10,188 nucleotides of DNA from CAZTZL01 sp964617625 (GCA_964617625.1 CAZTZL010000099.1:1-10188); one strand, 5' to 3'. Positions 1 to 7,262 are shown, counted from the first letter of the stretch. Numbers and translations are program-made. Notes: generated by a model from the sequence alone, not told the origin.

Positions 1-31
1 TTGAATTATTCTTAATTAGATTCTATTCATA

Positions 32-1189
32 TCACTTTATTGCCGCGACAACCTTTTGTGCGGCATCTTTTAAATCTGATGCGACTGTAAATTTCAATTC
101 GGATTGATTCAATAGATCTCCAGCCAGTTTATAATTGGTACCGGCAAGCCGGATGACAATCGGTACTTGAATGTCCAGGCGCTTGGCAGCTTCAATAACT
201 CCTTTTGCCACACGATCACATCGGACAATACCGCCAAAGATGTTGATCAAAACCGCCTTCACGTTTTTATCGGACAACAGGATCCGAAACGCTCGTTCCA
301 CTCTTTCAGAAGAAGCGGCCCCTCCCACATCTAAAAAGTTAGCCGGTAGAGCACCGTGCAGTTTTATGATGTCCATGGTTGCCATGGCCAGACCGGCTCC
401 GTTGACCATACAGCCAACATGGCCGTCGAGTTTGACATAACTGAGTCGATGTTTGGAAGCTTCCACTTCAGCTGGTTCTTCTTCCTGAAAATCACGGAGT
501 GCTTCAATATCCGGATGTTTGGCCAGTGCATTATCATCGAAATTGATTTTAGCATCCGCTGCCAGCAATCTGCCATCTTTTGTAATAACCCATGGATTAA
601 TCTCGGCAAGAGAAACATCCTTCTCAGTGAAAAGTCTATAAAGATTGATGATACAGTCTGTTCCTACTCGGATTAATGTCTCAGGAAGATTTAATCCAAA
701 TGCAATTTTTCTGGCCTGAAAAGGCTGAATACCTACCCTGGGATCAATGGCAACCTTGAGGATTTTCTCAGGTGATTCGCCTGCGATCGTCTCAATTTCC
801 ACTCCACCTTCTTCGGAAGCAATTGCTGTGATACAGTTGTTTTCCCGATCCACCACCATGCCCATATAAAGTTCCTTATCTATATCCAATGATTCAGCAA
901 TCAGTACTTTACGAACAAGCTTGCCAGCCGGTCCGGTTTGATGCGTAACCAGATTCATCCCTATAATTTCTTTAACTTTATCCATCGCTTCTTCAGGCGT
1001 ATCAGCAAATTTAATCCCGCCACCCTTTCCCCGTCCTCCGGTGTGTATCTGAGCCTTAACAACCACAGGCTTTCCGATTTCCTCAGCCACATGAACGGCA
1101 CTAGCCGGGATTTCCACCACACTCCCTTCCTGAACAGGAATAACATATTGTTTTAAAAGATTTTTCGCCTGGTATTCATGAATTTTCAT
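32..1189 (-). CDS. sucC: Succinyl-CoA synthetase (ADP/GDP-forming), beta subunit
   Basis: This 385-residue protein matches E. coli SucC (388 residues) along its whole length. It is the ATP-grasp beta subunit that, with SucD, interconverts succinate and succinyl-CoA with phosphorylation of a nucleotide. The N-terminal ATP-grasp domain (about residues 1-235) includes the GGRGKGGG loop at 51-58, GGVEIE near 128-133, and the Glu196/Asn198 and Asp212 counterparts of the phosphohistidine-facing and Mg-binding residues. The C-terminal ligase domain has NGAGLAMATMD at 263-273 and GGIVRCD at 319-325. The segment written RLEGNN in E. coli is RLAGTN here (348-352 region), a small change of unknown effect. 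The ATG gives the standard MKIHEYQAK start; the ribosome site (GAGAA, 6 bp upstream) is weak. No sucD start is seen in the 31 bp remaining after the stop, so the partner must lie beyond the window or elsewhere. Confidence 0.95.
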   Translation of the reverse strand: MKIHEYQAKNLLKQYVIPVQEGSVVEIPASAVHVAEEIGKPVVVKAQIHTGGRGKGGGIKFADTPEEAMDKVKEIIGMNLVTHQTGPAGKLVRKVLIAESLDIDKELYMGMVVDRENNCITAIASEEGGVEIETIAGESPEKILKVAIDPRVGIQPFQARKIAFGLNLPETLIRVGTDCIINLYRLFTEKDVSLAEINPWVITKDGRLLAADAKINFDDNALAKHPDIEALRDFQEEEPAEVEASKHRLSYVKLDGHVGCMVNGAGLAMATMDIIKLHGALPANFLDVGGAASSERVERAFRILLSDKNVKAVLINIFGGIVRCDRVAKGVIEAAKRLDIQVPIVIRLAGTNYKLAGDLLNQSELKFTVASDLKDAAQKVVAAIK

Positions 1190-1336
1190 GGACTGTTCTC
1201 AAATAGAAATATCCAATTTGAAATAACAAAAGACTCAAAACTCAGATCTTTCATTTTCATATGTCATTTTAATTTTTATTTTTGTTATTCTTAATTATTG
1301 AATGAAATTTGATAATCTGATCAGAATCTATGGATA
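1190..1336 (-). other. AT-rich intergenic gap between korC and sucC
   Basis: This is the widest non-coding stretch in the window (147 bp) and it is much richer in A and T than the flanking genes. It contains no ORF of note and no GC-rich stem followed by a T-run, so no intrinsic terminator is called. It could hold a separate promoter for sucC, but I found no good -35/-10 pair: a TTGAGT-like -35 with TGGATA about 17 bp later is a poor match. It does contain a perfect inverted repeat, listed separately. Confidence 0.5.
1222..1289. repeat. 10-bp perfect inverted repeat in the korC-sucC gap
   Basis: The arms are AATAACAAAA at 1222-1231 and its exact reverse complement at 1280-1289, separated by 48 bp of AT-rich DNA. 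The stem would be almost all A-T pairs, so a stable RNA hairpin is doubtful. A protein-binding site, a degenerate dispersed element or chance in AT-rich sequence are all possible. Confidence 0.35.
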
Positions 1337-1891
1337 TCACACTTTGTCTGTTTTTTGTTTCATTCCCCATTCGTATCCACGCTCAAACGCCTTCAAATTG
1401 AGTTCTTCTGTCCCTTTGGGAACCGAAGTCTCCACAGCTTTCCGCATTGCTTCTCTGGAAACCAGTCCGGTTACGGCCGTAAAAAATCCGACCATCACAA
1501 TATTCAGAACAATCTTTCTTCCCAGCTCTTCTGCAATACGTGTCGCAGGAATTTTATGGAGTTTTATCGTATCCGGCAATCCATTGGGATCGACCAGTTC
1601 CTCCTCAATGAGCAATGTTCCATAGGGATCGATCTGTGGAGAAAATTTGTTGAATGCCTCCTGACTCATGATGACCATGACTTGTGGATTCTTCACATAA
1701 GGGTAACGGATGGTATTATCCGAAACGATAAGCTGGGAACTGCAGGCACTCCCCCTGGCTTCCGGCCCAAAAGCCTGGGTCATGGTTGCATGTTTGTCAT
1801 CAAAGATTGAAGCAGCCTTGCCTACGATATAACCTGTAAGAATAATCCCCTGGCCTCCAAACCCTCCAATTTTAATCTCGGTCCTTGCCAT
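1337..1891 (-). CDS. korC: 2-oxoacid (2-oxoglutarate):ferredoxin oxidoreductase, gamma subunit
   Basis: This 184-residue protein is the gamma subunit, the domain that contributes to CoA binding in this enzyme family. It opens with MARTEIKIGGFGGQG, the usual N terminus of KorC/VorC, followed by an Ala/Gly-rich helix and the FGPEARGS segment near residues 42-49 that is typical of the family. I start it at the ATG at 1889-1891: GAGGG lies 5 bp upstream and the gap from korB is a single base. A longer ORF in frame from 1945 would add 18 residues that merely re-read korB. It is the last of the four kor genes, and a 147-bp AT-rich gap separates it from sucC. Confidence 0.9.
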   Translation of the reverse strand: MARTEIKIGGFGGQGIILTGYIVGKAASIFDDKHATMTQAFGPEARGSACSSQLIVSDNTIRYPYVKNPQVMVIMSQEAFNKFSPQIDPYGTLLIEEELVDPNGLPDTIKLHKIPATRIAEELGRKIVLNIVMVGFFTAVTGLVSREAMRKAVETSVPKGTEELNLKAFERGYEWGMKQKTDKV

Positions 1892-1892
1892 T

Positions 1893-2792
1893 TTATCCCT
1901 CGTAATGCTGATAACGATCCCCCAGCCGTTCTTTAAAATGGGCATTCATCGACTGCAGAAAAGTGGGACGCTCCTTGTCAACAAATTTTCCTACAATGAT
2001 TTTATTACGCAATTCGATATTCACATTTTTTGTATCTGCTCCATGCTGGATCTCACTGTTCTCATAATACCACCGCAGCCTGTCCAATCCGTCCCCGAAC
2101 TTGTTGCGCCTCTCATAAATCGTCGGGCAGGGAGCCAGAATTTCAATAAAAGCGAAACCCGGTTTTCTTAATGCATCAACCATGGCATCGGTCTGGCGAT
2201 GAATGTGAAGTGCTGTCCAGCGCGCGACGTATACGGCTCCTACAGATTCTACTAAAAAAGGGAGATTGAACGGCGCCTCATAATTTCCATAGGGAGAAGT
2301 GGTTAAAAGCGCGCCTTGAGGAGTTGTGGGAGCAATCTGTCCGCCAGTCATGGCATAGTTGAAATTGTTCACGCAGATGACAGTCATATCAATATTTCTA
2401 CGGGCCGCATGGATTAAATGGTTGCCGCCGATGGCCACGAGGTCACCATCTCCGCTGAACACCACCACCTTGAGTTTGGGATTGGCCAGTTTCATTCCCG
2501 TGGCAAAAGGAATAGCGCGGCCATGAGTGGTATGATAAGAATCAATTTTCACGTATCCTGCTACGCGTCCAGTGCACCCGATACCTGAAACAACAACAAC
2601 ATTATCCAATGGAATCTCACAACGTTCCAACGCCTGTGCAAAACAATTCACAGAAACTCCGATTCCGCAGGTTGGACACCAGATATGGGGAATGCGGTCC
2701 ATTCGTAGAAAATCTTCCATTGGGTGTTCACCCGTCGTGGATATTTTGTTAGTTTTTTGAACCGCTTGTTCTAATTCTTCTGCGACAGACAC
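1893..2792 (-). CDS. korB: 2-oxoacid (2-oxoglutarate):ferredoxin oxidoreductase, beta subunit (TPP-binding)
   Basis: This 299-residue subunit binds thiamine diphosphate and a [4Fe-4S] cluster. The TPP/Mg motif runs from GDGD at residues 115-118 to Asn142-Asn143 and the YAMTGGQ segment at 146-152. Candidate cluster ligands are Cys39 and Cys42 (CPTCG), Cys73 and Cys222, with the spacing expected for the family. The start is GTG at 2790-2792, inside the end of korA (22-bp overlap). A strong GGAGG lies 7 bp upstream, which decides in favour of this start over the internal ATGs at residues 25 and 31. That gives about 25 more residues before the conserved core than the short family members I know. 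The stop lies 1 bp from the gamma-subunit start. It is cytosolic and acts as an alpha-beta-gamma-delta complex. Confidence 0.9.
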   Translation of the reverse strand: MSVAEELEQAVQKTNKISTTGEHPMEDFLRMDRIPHIWCPTCGIGVSVNCFAQALERCEIPLDNVVVVSGIGCTGRVAGYVKIDSYHTTHGRAIPFATGMKLANPKLKVVVFSGDGDLVAIGGNHLIHAARRNIDMTVICVNNFNYAMTGGQIAPTTPQGALLTTSPYGNYEAPFNLPFLVESVGAVYVARWTALHIHRQTDAMVDALRKPGFAFIEILAPCPTIYERRNKFGDGLDRLRWYYENSEIQHGADTKNVNIELRNKIIVGKFVDKERPTFLQSMNAHFKERLGDRYQHYEG

Positions 2793-3946
2793 TTTGCTGC
2801 CTCCATAATTTTTTCAGCAATATCCTCGGGCTGATGCACCATACCCCCACCATGTCCGGCAAGGAGAACCGGGACTTTGCCAGCGGCACACCGTTCAACT
2901 TCATAATAAATTTGGCCGTAATTCATTTCCGCCATGATTAGCGCTTTGCCCTGATTAGCCAACTCACGAATTTTATTCTCTGCAAATGGCCAAACCACTA
3001 TCAGTCGCAGGGTACCCACTTTAATTCCCTTTTCTTTGGCTAACGCCACAGCTTCTACAACCACCCTGGAAGTAATTCCATAGGAGATAACCACCACATC
3101 GGCCTTTTCCACATCCTTTTCTTCGTATCGGACAATTTTATCCGCATTGAGCCGAATCTTATTAATCAACCGATGGACCAGTTCCTCCTGGCAGTCAGCC
3201 TGCATAACCGGATATCCCTTGTAATCGTGGGTTAAACCGGTCACATGAATCCGGTATCCGTCTCCCGCCTTCACCATTTCCGGGATCATGTCTGGTCCGG
3301 GTTCAAAGGGAAGATAATCTTCCGGCTTCTTTTTTGTATATTTCCGGGGAACAATATCAATCTCTTCTGCTTTGGGAATAACGACCCGTTCGGTCATGTG
3401 TCCGACACACTCGTCCATCATGAACATGACTGGTACACGATACTGCTCGGAAAGATTGAACGCATCGATCATAAAATCAAAACATTCCTGAGGTGAGTCC
3501 GGGGAAAGTGCGATGATCTCGTAATCCCCGTGAGATCCCCACCGTGCCTGCATCATATCCGCTTGACCGGGAAGGGTGGGCAATCCTGTGGAAGGGCCGC
3601 CTCGCTGTACATTGACGAAAATACACGGGCATTCGGTCATCGCGGCCAATCCGATATGTTCCATCATCAAAGAAAATCCCGGCCCGCTGGTGACTGTCAT
3701 GGCTTTTTTCCCTGCCCAAACTGCACCCTGAAGCGCAATGGAGGCTGCAAGCTCATCCTCCATTTGAATGAAAATCCCGCCTACCAGAGGGATGCGCTGA
3801 GAAAATCGCTCAACCACTTCAGTGGATGGCGTAATTGGGTATCCCGAAATAAATCGGCATCCAGCTGCCAGTGCTCCTTCACAACAGGCATAATCCCCAT
3901 CCATATAATGGGAACCGGTCAATACACCTTTCGGATCGCTTTTCAA
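2771..3946 (-). CDS. korA: 2-oxoacid (2-oxoglutarate):ferredoxin oxidoreductase, alpha subunit
   Basis: This 391-residue protein is the alpha subunit of a 2-oxoacid:ferredoxin oxidoreductase. With the beta subunit it converts a 2-oxoacid plus CoA to acyl-CoA, CO2 and reduced ferredoxin, or the reverse. It shows GYPITPSTE at residues 35-43, the conserved Glu63 region, TSGPGFSLM at 86-94 and RGGPSTGLPT at 115-124, followed by the pyrimidine-binding and transketolase C-terminal regions near residues 205-385. The start is a TTG at 3944-3946 overlapping the korD stop, chosen because AGAGG lies 7 bp upstream. The next ATG (3902-3904, residue 15) lacks a comparable site. Pyruvate, 2-oxoisovalerate and 2-oxoglutarate enzymes of this layout are hard to separate by eye. 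I favour 2-oxoglutarate because sucC and a succinate/fumarate enzyme flank the cluster. Confidence 0.88.
   Translation of the reverse strand: MKSDPKGVLTGSHYMDGDYACCEGALAAGCRFISGYPITPSTEVVERFSQRIPLVGGIFIQMEDELAASIALQGAVWAGKKAMTVTSGPGFSLMMEHIGLAAMTECPCIFVNVQRGGPSTGLPTLPGQADMMQARWGSHGDYEIIALSPDSPQECFDFMIDAFNLSEQYRVPVMFMMDECVGHMTERVVIPKAEEIDIVPRKYTKKKPEDYLPFEPGPDMIPEMVKAGDGYRIHVTGLTHDYKGYPVMQADCQEELVHRLINKIRLNADKIVRYEEKDVEKADVVVISYGITSRVVVEAVALAKEKGIKVGTLRLIVVWPFAENKIRELANQGKALIMAEMNYGQIYYEVERCAAGKVPVLLAGHGGGMVHQPEDIAEKIMEAAKCLSQKN
2800..2804 (-). promoter_or_regulatory. Ribosome binding site deciding the korB GTG start
   Basis: A perfect GGAGG on the minus strand sits 7 bases upstream of the GTG at 2790-2792, inside the korA coding sequence. 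It is the clearest Shine-Dalgarno site I checked in this window, and it supports the GTG start and the 22-bp korA/korB overlap. Confidence 0.7.
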
Positions 3947-4230
3947 AAAACAACCTCTTTATTTTCTTCTTTTACTTCCACTGAATAAATCGCGAACTCC
4001 GGACAGATCATCCGACAGAATCCGCAATCCACGCACTTCTCCGGATTTTTCACATAAGGCGGATGGTAGCCTTTGGCATTGAATCTTTCTGCGAGCTCCA
4101 ATACATCATTCGGACAATACTCGACACAAAAACCGCACCCCTTGCATCGGTCGTCGATGATAATAATTTCGCCTCTCGTCGTTTTCGGTTTCTGGTTTCC
4201 AAAAGGTTTTTCTCTGATTCTGACTCGCAT
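3943..4230 (-). CDS. korD: 2-oxoacid (2-oxoglutarate):ferredoxin oxidoreductase, delta subunit
   Basis: This 95-residue dicluster ferredoxin is the electron-transfer delta subunit of a four-subunit 2-oxoacid:ferredoxin oxidoreductase. It has two complete [4Fe-4S] motifs: Cys29, 32, 35, 39 and Cys66, 69, 72, 76, each followed by Pro. The basic N terminus and short acidic C-terminal tail fit KorD/VorD proteins. The ATG at 4228-4230 has a GAGG ribosome site about 7 bp upstream and follows the flavoprotein stop by 27 bp. Its stop codon overlaps the TTG start of the alpha subunit by 4 bases (TTGA). On its own it could be called a generic ferredoxin; the adjacent alpha, beta and gamma subunits fix the assignment. 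Confidence 0.9.
   Translation of the reverse strand: MRVRIREKPFGNQKPKTTRGEIIIIDDRCKGCGFCVEYCPNDVLELAERFNAKGYHPPYVKNPEKCVDCGFCRMICPEFAIYSVEVKEENKEVVF
3954..3958 (-). promoter_or_regulatory. Ribosome binding site deciding the korA TTG start
   Basis: On the minus strand AGAGG lies 7 bases before the TTG at 3944-3946, inside the end of korD. Together with the TTGA stop/start overlap it supports TTG as the korA start and suggests termination-reinitiation coupling with korD. Confidence 0.65.
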
Positions 4231-4257
4231 CCTTCAGCCTCATTCGCTTTAAGCCAT

Positions 4258-5931
4258 CTATTTTAACGTCCCGATATAATGTGTTGTCAATTGGCGTTTT
4301 CTGACTTCCGGATTGCTGTAATCCGGCAAAATCATCGGCGACACCCGGCCGTCAAGTTCGATCCCTGCTTCTTCTAAAGTGTGATGGTATTTCCTAACAT
4401 GATCCAATGTCAGTCTGCCTGCCTTAAATTTTTTCTTTGCATATTCGGCTGCGGTCATTCCAGCAATCCTTCCGTAGACCATCACATCGAGCAGTGAATT
4501 CCCCATGAGCCGGTTCTCACCATGCACCCCGCCGCTTACTTCTCCTCCAACGATCAATCCGGGCAACACTGTCTCGCCCTTGTTGTTAATTTCAAGACCC
4601 CCGTTCTGATAGTGAAGTGTCGGATAGACCAGCATCGGTTCCTTGGTAATGTCGATTCCGTATCGATGAAAGAGGATCCATTTCCCGGGGAATTCATTGC
4701 GTACCGTACCCTCTCCCTTTAAAATATCGATCATTGGAGAATCCAGCCAGACACCAACCATCCCGGTTCGCGTCGTTATACCTTTCTTTCTTGCCGTACA
4801 TTCACGAATAATGGCAGAAGCTTCAACATCGCGAGGTTCTCTTTCATAAACAAATTGTTCTCCCTCTATGTTGAGCACATTGGCTCCGGCACCCCGGAAT
4901 TTTTCGGTAATGAGCAATCCTTCGGCCTGCTCCGGGAATACCGCCCCGGTGGGGTGGTATTGAACCGTGTGCAGAAATTTGATCGGCACACCGGCGCGAT
5001 ACCCCATAATCAATCCATCACCGGTGGCGCCGTAGTGATTCGTCGTCATAAAATTCTGAATGTGGAGCCGTCCCGATCCTCCGGTCGCCATAACCGTGGC
5101 TTTGGCCTTAACAATAATATACTCCTCTGTTTCGAGATTGTACAAAACCGCGCCAGCGCAGGCGCCTTGATCGTTCAGAATAAGCTCCACAGCCGGACTG
5201 AATTCCAGAACCTTGATTTCATCAGGATAATTTTTCGCCTCATCACGAATCGTTCGCATAATTTCGGCGCCTGTTATATCACCTGCATAATGCATGCGCT
5301 TGCGGGAGGTACCTCCTCCGTGAAGCGACTTCAGCCGTCCGTCTTCGAATTTGGAAAACATGGCTCCCAGTTTTTCAAGCCAGGACATCACCTTCGGGGC
5401 CTCATTCACCAGAGTATGTACCAATTCCGGATCGTTTTTGAAATGCCCCCCACCCATCGCATCCAGATAATGGTAATACGGAGAATCTTTTTCGCTTTTC
5501 GTCGCCGCCTGAATACCTCCCTCTGCCATCATCGTGTTGGCATCGCCGTGCCGGAGTTTCGTAGCAATCAATACCTTCACTCCCTGCTCCCGTGCCATTA
5601 ACGCCGCCGCTGTTCCTGCCCCTCCTCCTCCTAAAATCAGCACATCGGTTTCATAATGTACTTTGGACAAATCGATTAAGTCGGGATTCACCCGACTCCT
5701 GGCATGGAAAAGTGAAATCATCTCATTGGCAATTCTGTATCCTTTGTTCGGCCCGACTTTAATTTCAGAACGGCCTTCTTCCTTGAAATCAGGATGATAT
5801 TTAAGAATCTCCTCATGTTCCTTCAGCGACATGGCAGGGAATTCTTCGCCGCGCTTCTTTTGCTCGATGCGTTTCGACCGGGTTTTTTCGACAATTTTTA
5901 TCAATTTCTTTAATTCAGGTGTGTACGGCAT
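4258..5931 (-). CDS. Fumarate reductase/succinate dehydrogenase-like flavoprotein subunit
   Basis: This 557-residue FAD protein should interconvert fumarate and succinate. The FAD-binding GGGGAG lies at residues 101-106. The dicarboxylate site has a counterpart for each key E. coli FrdA residue: His326 in HPTG, Glu343, catalytic Arg367 in PRD, His440, and Arg474 in the ENRLMGNSL segment. Two features differ from membrane-bound FrdA/SdhA. About 92 residues, mostly charged, precede the FAD domain, which normally begins near residue 10. Asn132 occupies the position of the His that binds FAD covalently (ANTMMAEGG against SHTVAAEGG), so FAD is probably non-covalent, as reported for soluble thiol:fumarate reductase. 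No Tat signal and no membrane-anchor gene are present. The ATG has a GGAGA site 7 bp upstream. Direction (fumarate reduction or succinate oxidation) cannot be told from sequence. Another dicarboxylate of similar shape is possible but less likely next to the 2-oxoacid oxidoreductase and sucC. Confidence 0.9.
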   Translation of the reverse strand: MPYTPELKKLIKIVEKTRSKRIEQKKRGEEFPAMSLKEHEEILKYHPDFKEEGRSEIKVGPNKGYRIANEMISLFHARSRVNPDLIDLSKVHYETDVLILGGGGAGTAAALMAREQGVKVLIATKLRHGDANTMMAEGGIQAATKSEKDSPYYHYLDAMGGGHFKNDPELVHTLVNEAPKVMSWLEKLGAMFSKFEDGRLKSLHGGGTSRKRMHYAGDITGAEIMRTIRDEAKNYPDEIKVLEFSPAVELILNDQGACAGAVLYNLETEEYIIVKAKATVMATGGSGRLHIQNFMTTNHYGATGDGLIMGYRAGVPIKFLHTVQYHPTGAVFPEQAEGLLITEKFRGAGANVLNIEGEQFVYEREPRDVEASAIIRECTARKKGITTRTGMVGVWLDSPMIDILKGEGTVRNEFPGKWILFHRYGIDITKEPMLVYPTLHYQNGGLEINNKGETVLPGLIVGGEVSGGVHGENRLMGNSLLDVMVYGRIAGMTAAEYAKKKFKAGRLTLDHVRKYHHTLEEAGIELDGRVSPMILPDYSNPEVRKRQLTTHYIGTLK

Positions 5932-5975
5932 AATACGTTCTCCATAAATTCAGGATCGTATTGACGCATTCATTC

Positions 5976-6776
5976 TCATTCGATCACAAGATTGATTTTA
6001 TTTTTAGGTGTCCAAAACTCTTCGGACATATCGGGTTCAATTTCCCGTTCATTGTAAACTTTTTCAAGCTCCTTTCGGTTCATTTTCATCAGCTGTTTAA
6101 TGGTCTTCTCAAATTGTCCTTCTTCAATATATTGAATTGCCTTTTGGATATGTCTGGCGCGCGGAGCAATATGGCGGCCGTACAACCGGCGGGTCAAGAT
6201 GGCCACATTGTACTGCACTTCCTCGGCCGGACATCGTGCCGTGCACAAACCGCACATGACACAATCGAATGAAAGTTCGGCAGCACCGGCAATATCTCCA
6301 CGTATGGCTTTGGAGATGTAATCCATCACGTCGATGTCCATGGGGCAGCTGCGCGTGCATGTGCCGCACCCTACACATTTGAAAATTTCAGGATACATGG
6401 CTGCAATTGAGGAACCCGTTGGCTCCAGTTTTTCGATATTATAGGTGGCCTTATTTCCGGGGAAAAAGGGAATTTGCGTAATGTACATATCGGGTTCAAC
6501 CACGGTCTGACAGGCAAGCCCGACCTCGATCCGATACGAATTCGGGAAACGGTACACCGTACCGCATGCACCGCATATTCCCCCACGGCATCCGCATCCG
6601 CGAATCAGTTGATAACCTGCATACTCCAATGCTTTCTGAATGGTCAGAGAATCCGGAACCTCGTATTTTTTTCCCATGATAAAGATGGGAACCCGTTTCT
6701 CTTTTGGGTGTTTGTCCTGCAATCGTTTTGCTTTTTCCTGACTGCCCTTTTTTACTTCAACGGAAATCTCAACCAT
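5976..6776 (-). CDS. Fumarate reductase/succinate dehydrogenase-like iron-sulfur subunit with HdrC-like tail
   Basis: This 266-residue subunit should carry electrons between the flavoprotein encoded next and its redox partner. After a charged N terminus of about 28 residues comes a plant-type [2Fe-2S] domain with Cys63, Cys68, Cys71 and Cys89 (Cys61 is also nearby). It is followed by a dicluster domain with Cys134, 137, 140, 144 and Cys172, 175, 178, 182. Both sets have full C-x2-C-x2-C-x3-C-P spacing, so two [4Fe-4S] clusters are expected instead of the [4Fe-4S]/[3Fe-4S] pair of quinone-linked SdhB/FrdB. Residues 130-190 also read like HdrC, the linker between HdrA and HdrB. The remaining C terminus is rich in charged residues. 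The ATG has an AAGGG site about 9 bp upstream. The gene follows mvhD by 55 bp and precedes the flavoprotein by 44 bp. The closest analogue I know is the N-terminal part of thiol:fumarate reductase TfrB. Confidence 0.87.
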   Translation of the reverse strand: MVEISVEVKKGSQEKAKRLQDKHPKEKRVPIFIMGKKYEVPDSLTIQKALEYAGYQLIRGCGCRGGICGACGTVYRFPNSYRIEVGLACQTVVEPDMYITQIPFFPGNKATYNIEKLEPTGSSIAAMYPEIFKCVGCGTCTRSCPMDIDVMDYISKAIRGDIAGAAELSFDCVMCGLCTARCPAEEVQYNVAILTRRLYGRHIAPRARHIQKAIQYIEEGQFEKTIKQLMKMNRKELEKVYNEREIEPDMSEEFWTPKNKINLVIE

Positions 6777-6831
6777 AATTTTAACCCTTGTTTATAAACC
6801 TGACAAAGAAATGATACAGACAGTTACCGGC

Positions 6832-7260
6832 TTACCTGACGCCTGAATCCAATACAGCTTCTTCGAGATTCAGGGGCCCGAGAACACGAATCTGCTCTGT
6901 AAATTCATTCATGACTTTAACAAACTTCTGCCCTTCCGCTGCAGAAATCCACTCCAGACGAAGCCTCTTTCGATCGATTCCCAGCGATTCAAGCATGGGT
7001 TTAAAAAGAGTGATTCTGCGAAGCGTCTTGTAATTTCCTTCCACATAGTGACAATCTCCGGGGTGACACCCGCCGATAAAAACCCCATCCGCTCCCTGTT
7101 TAAAAGCATAAAGGACATGCTGGGGATCAACCCGGCTGGAACACATCACGCGCATATTCATACTGTTGGGAGCATACTGCATCCGTGATGTTCCGGCAAG
7201 ATCGGCTCCGGCATAAGTACACCACTTGCATAAAAAACACATGATTTTCGGTTCGAACAT
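6832..7260 (-). CDS. mvhD: MvhD-like [2Fe-2S] electron-transfer subunit
   Basis: This 142-residue protein matches the MvhD/HdrD-type delta subunit, the small [2Fe-2S] protein that docks onto HdrA and feeds it electrons from a hydrogenase, formate dehydrogenase or other donor. The family cysteines are present: Cys8, Cys11, Cys14, Cys40, and Cys65 and Cys70 in the GCHPGDC signature. I place the start at the ATG at 7258-7260. It lies 2 bp after the hdrA stop, has an AAAGG ribosome site about 6 bp upstream, and gives the family's usual N terminus. A longer in-frame ORF from 7374 would only add translation of hdrA sequence in another frame. No hydrogenase, formate dehydrogenase or NAD-binding partner is encoded in the window, so its electron donor or acceptor is not visible. 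Confidence 0.9.
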   Translation of the reverse strand: MFEPKIMCFLCKWCTYAGADLAGTSRMQYAPNSMNMRVMCSSRVDPQHVLYAFKQGADGVFIGGCHPGDCHYVEGNYKTLRRITLFKPMLESLGIDRKRLRLEWISAAEGQKFVKVMNEFTEQIRVLGPLNLEEAVLDSGVR

Positions 7261-7262
7261 GA

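Noticed and set aside
1316..1325. 10-bp palindrome TCTGATCAGA just past the korC stop
   Set aside because: It does not extend further, leaves no loop for a hairpin and has no T-run, so it is not a terminator; such palindromes are common by chance.
1892..1945. Upstream extension of the KorC reading frame
   Set aside because: It re-reads the end of korB; the ATG at 1889-1891 with GAGGG upstream starts the conserved MARTEIKIGGFGGQG sequence.
4855..5601. 248-residue plus-strand open frame
   Set aside because: It lies wholly antisense to the flavoprotein gene, has no recognisable domain or ribosome site, and its composition is that of a reversed coding frame.
5932..5962. 6-bp inverted repeat AATACG/CGTATT around the flavoprotein ribosome site
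   Set aside because: It could place the ribosome site in a hairpin loop, but a 6-bp AT-rich stem with a 19-base loop is too weak and too likely by chance to call a regulator.
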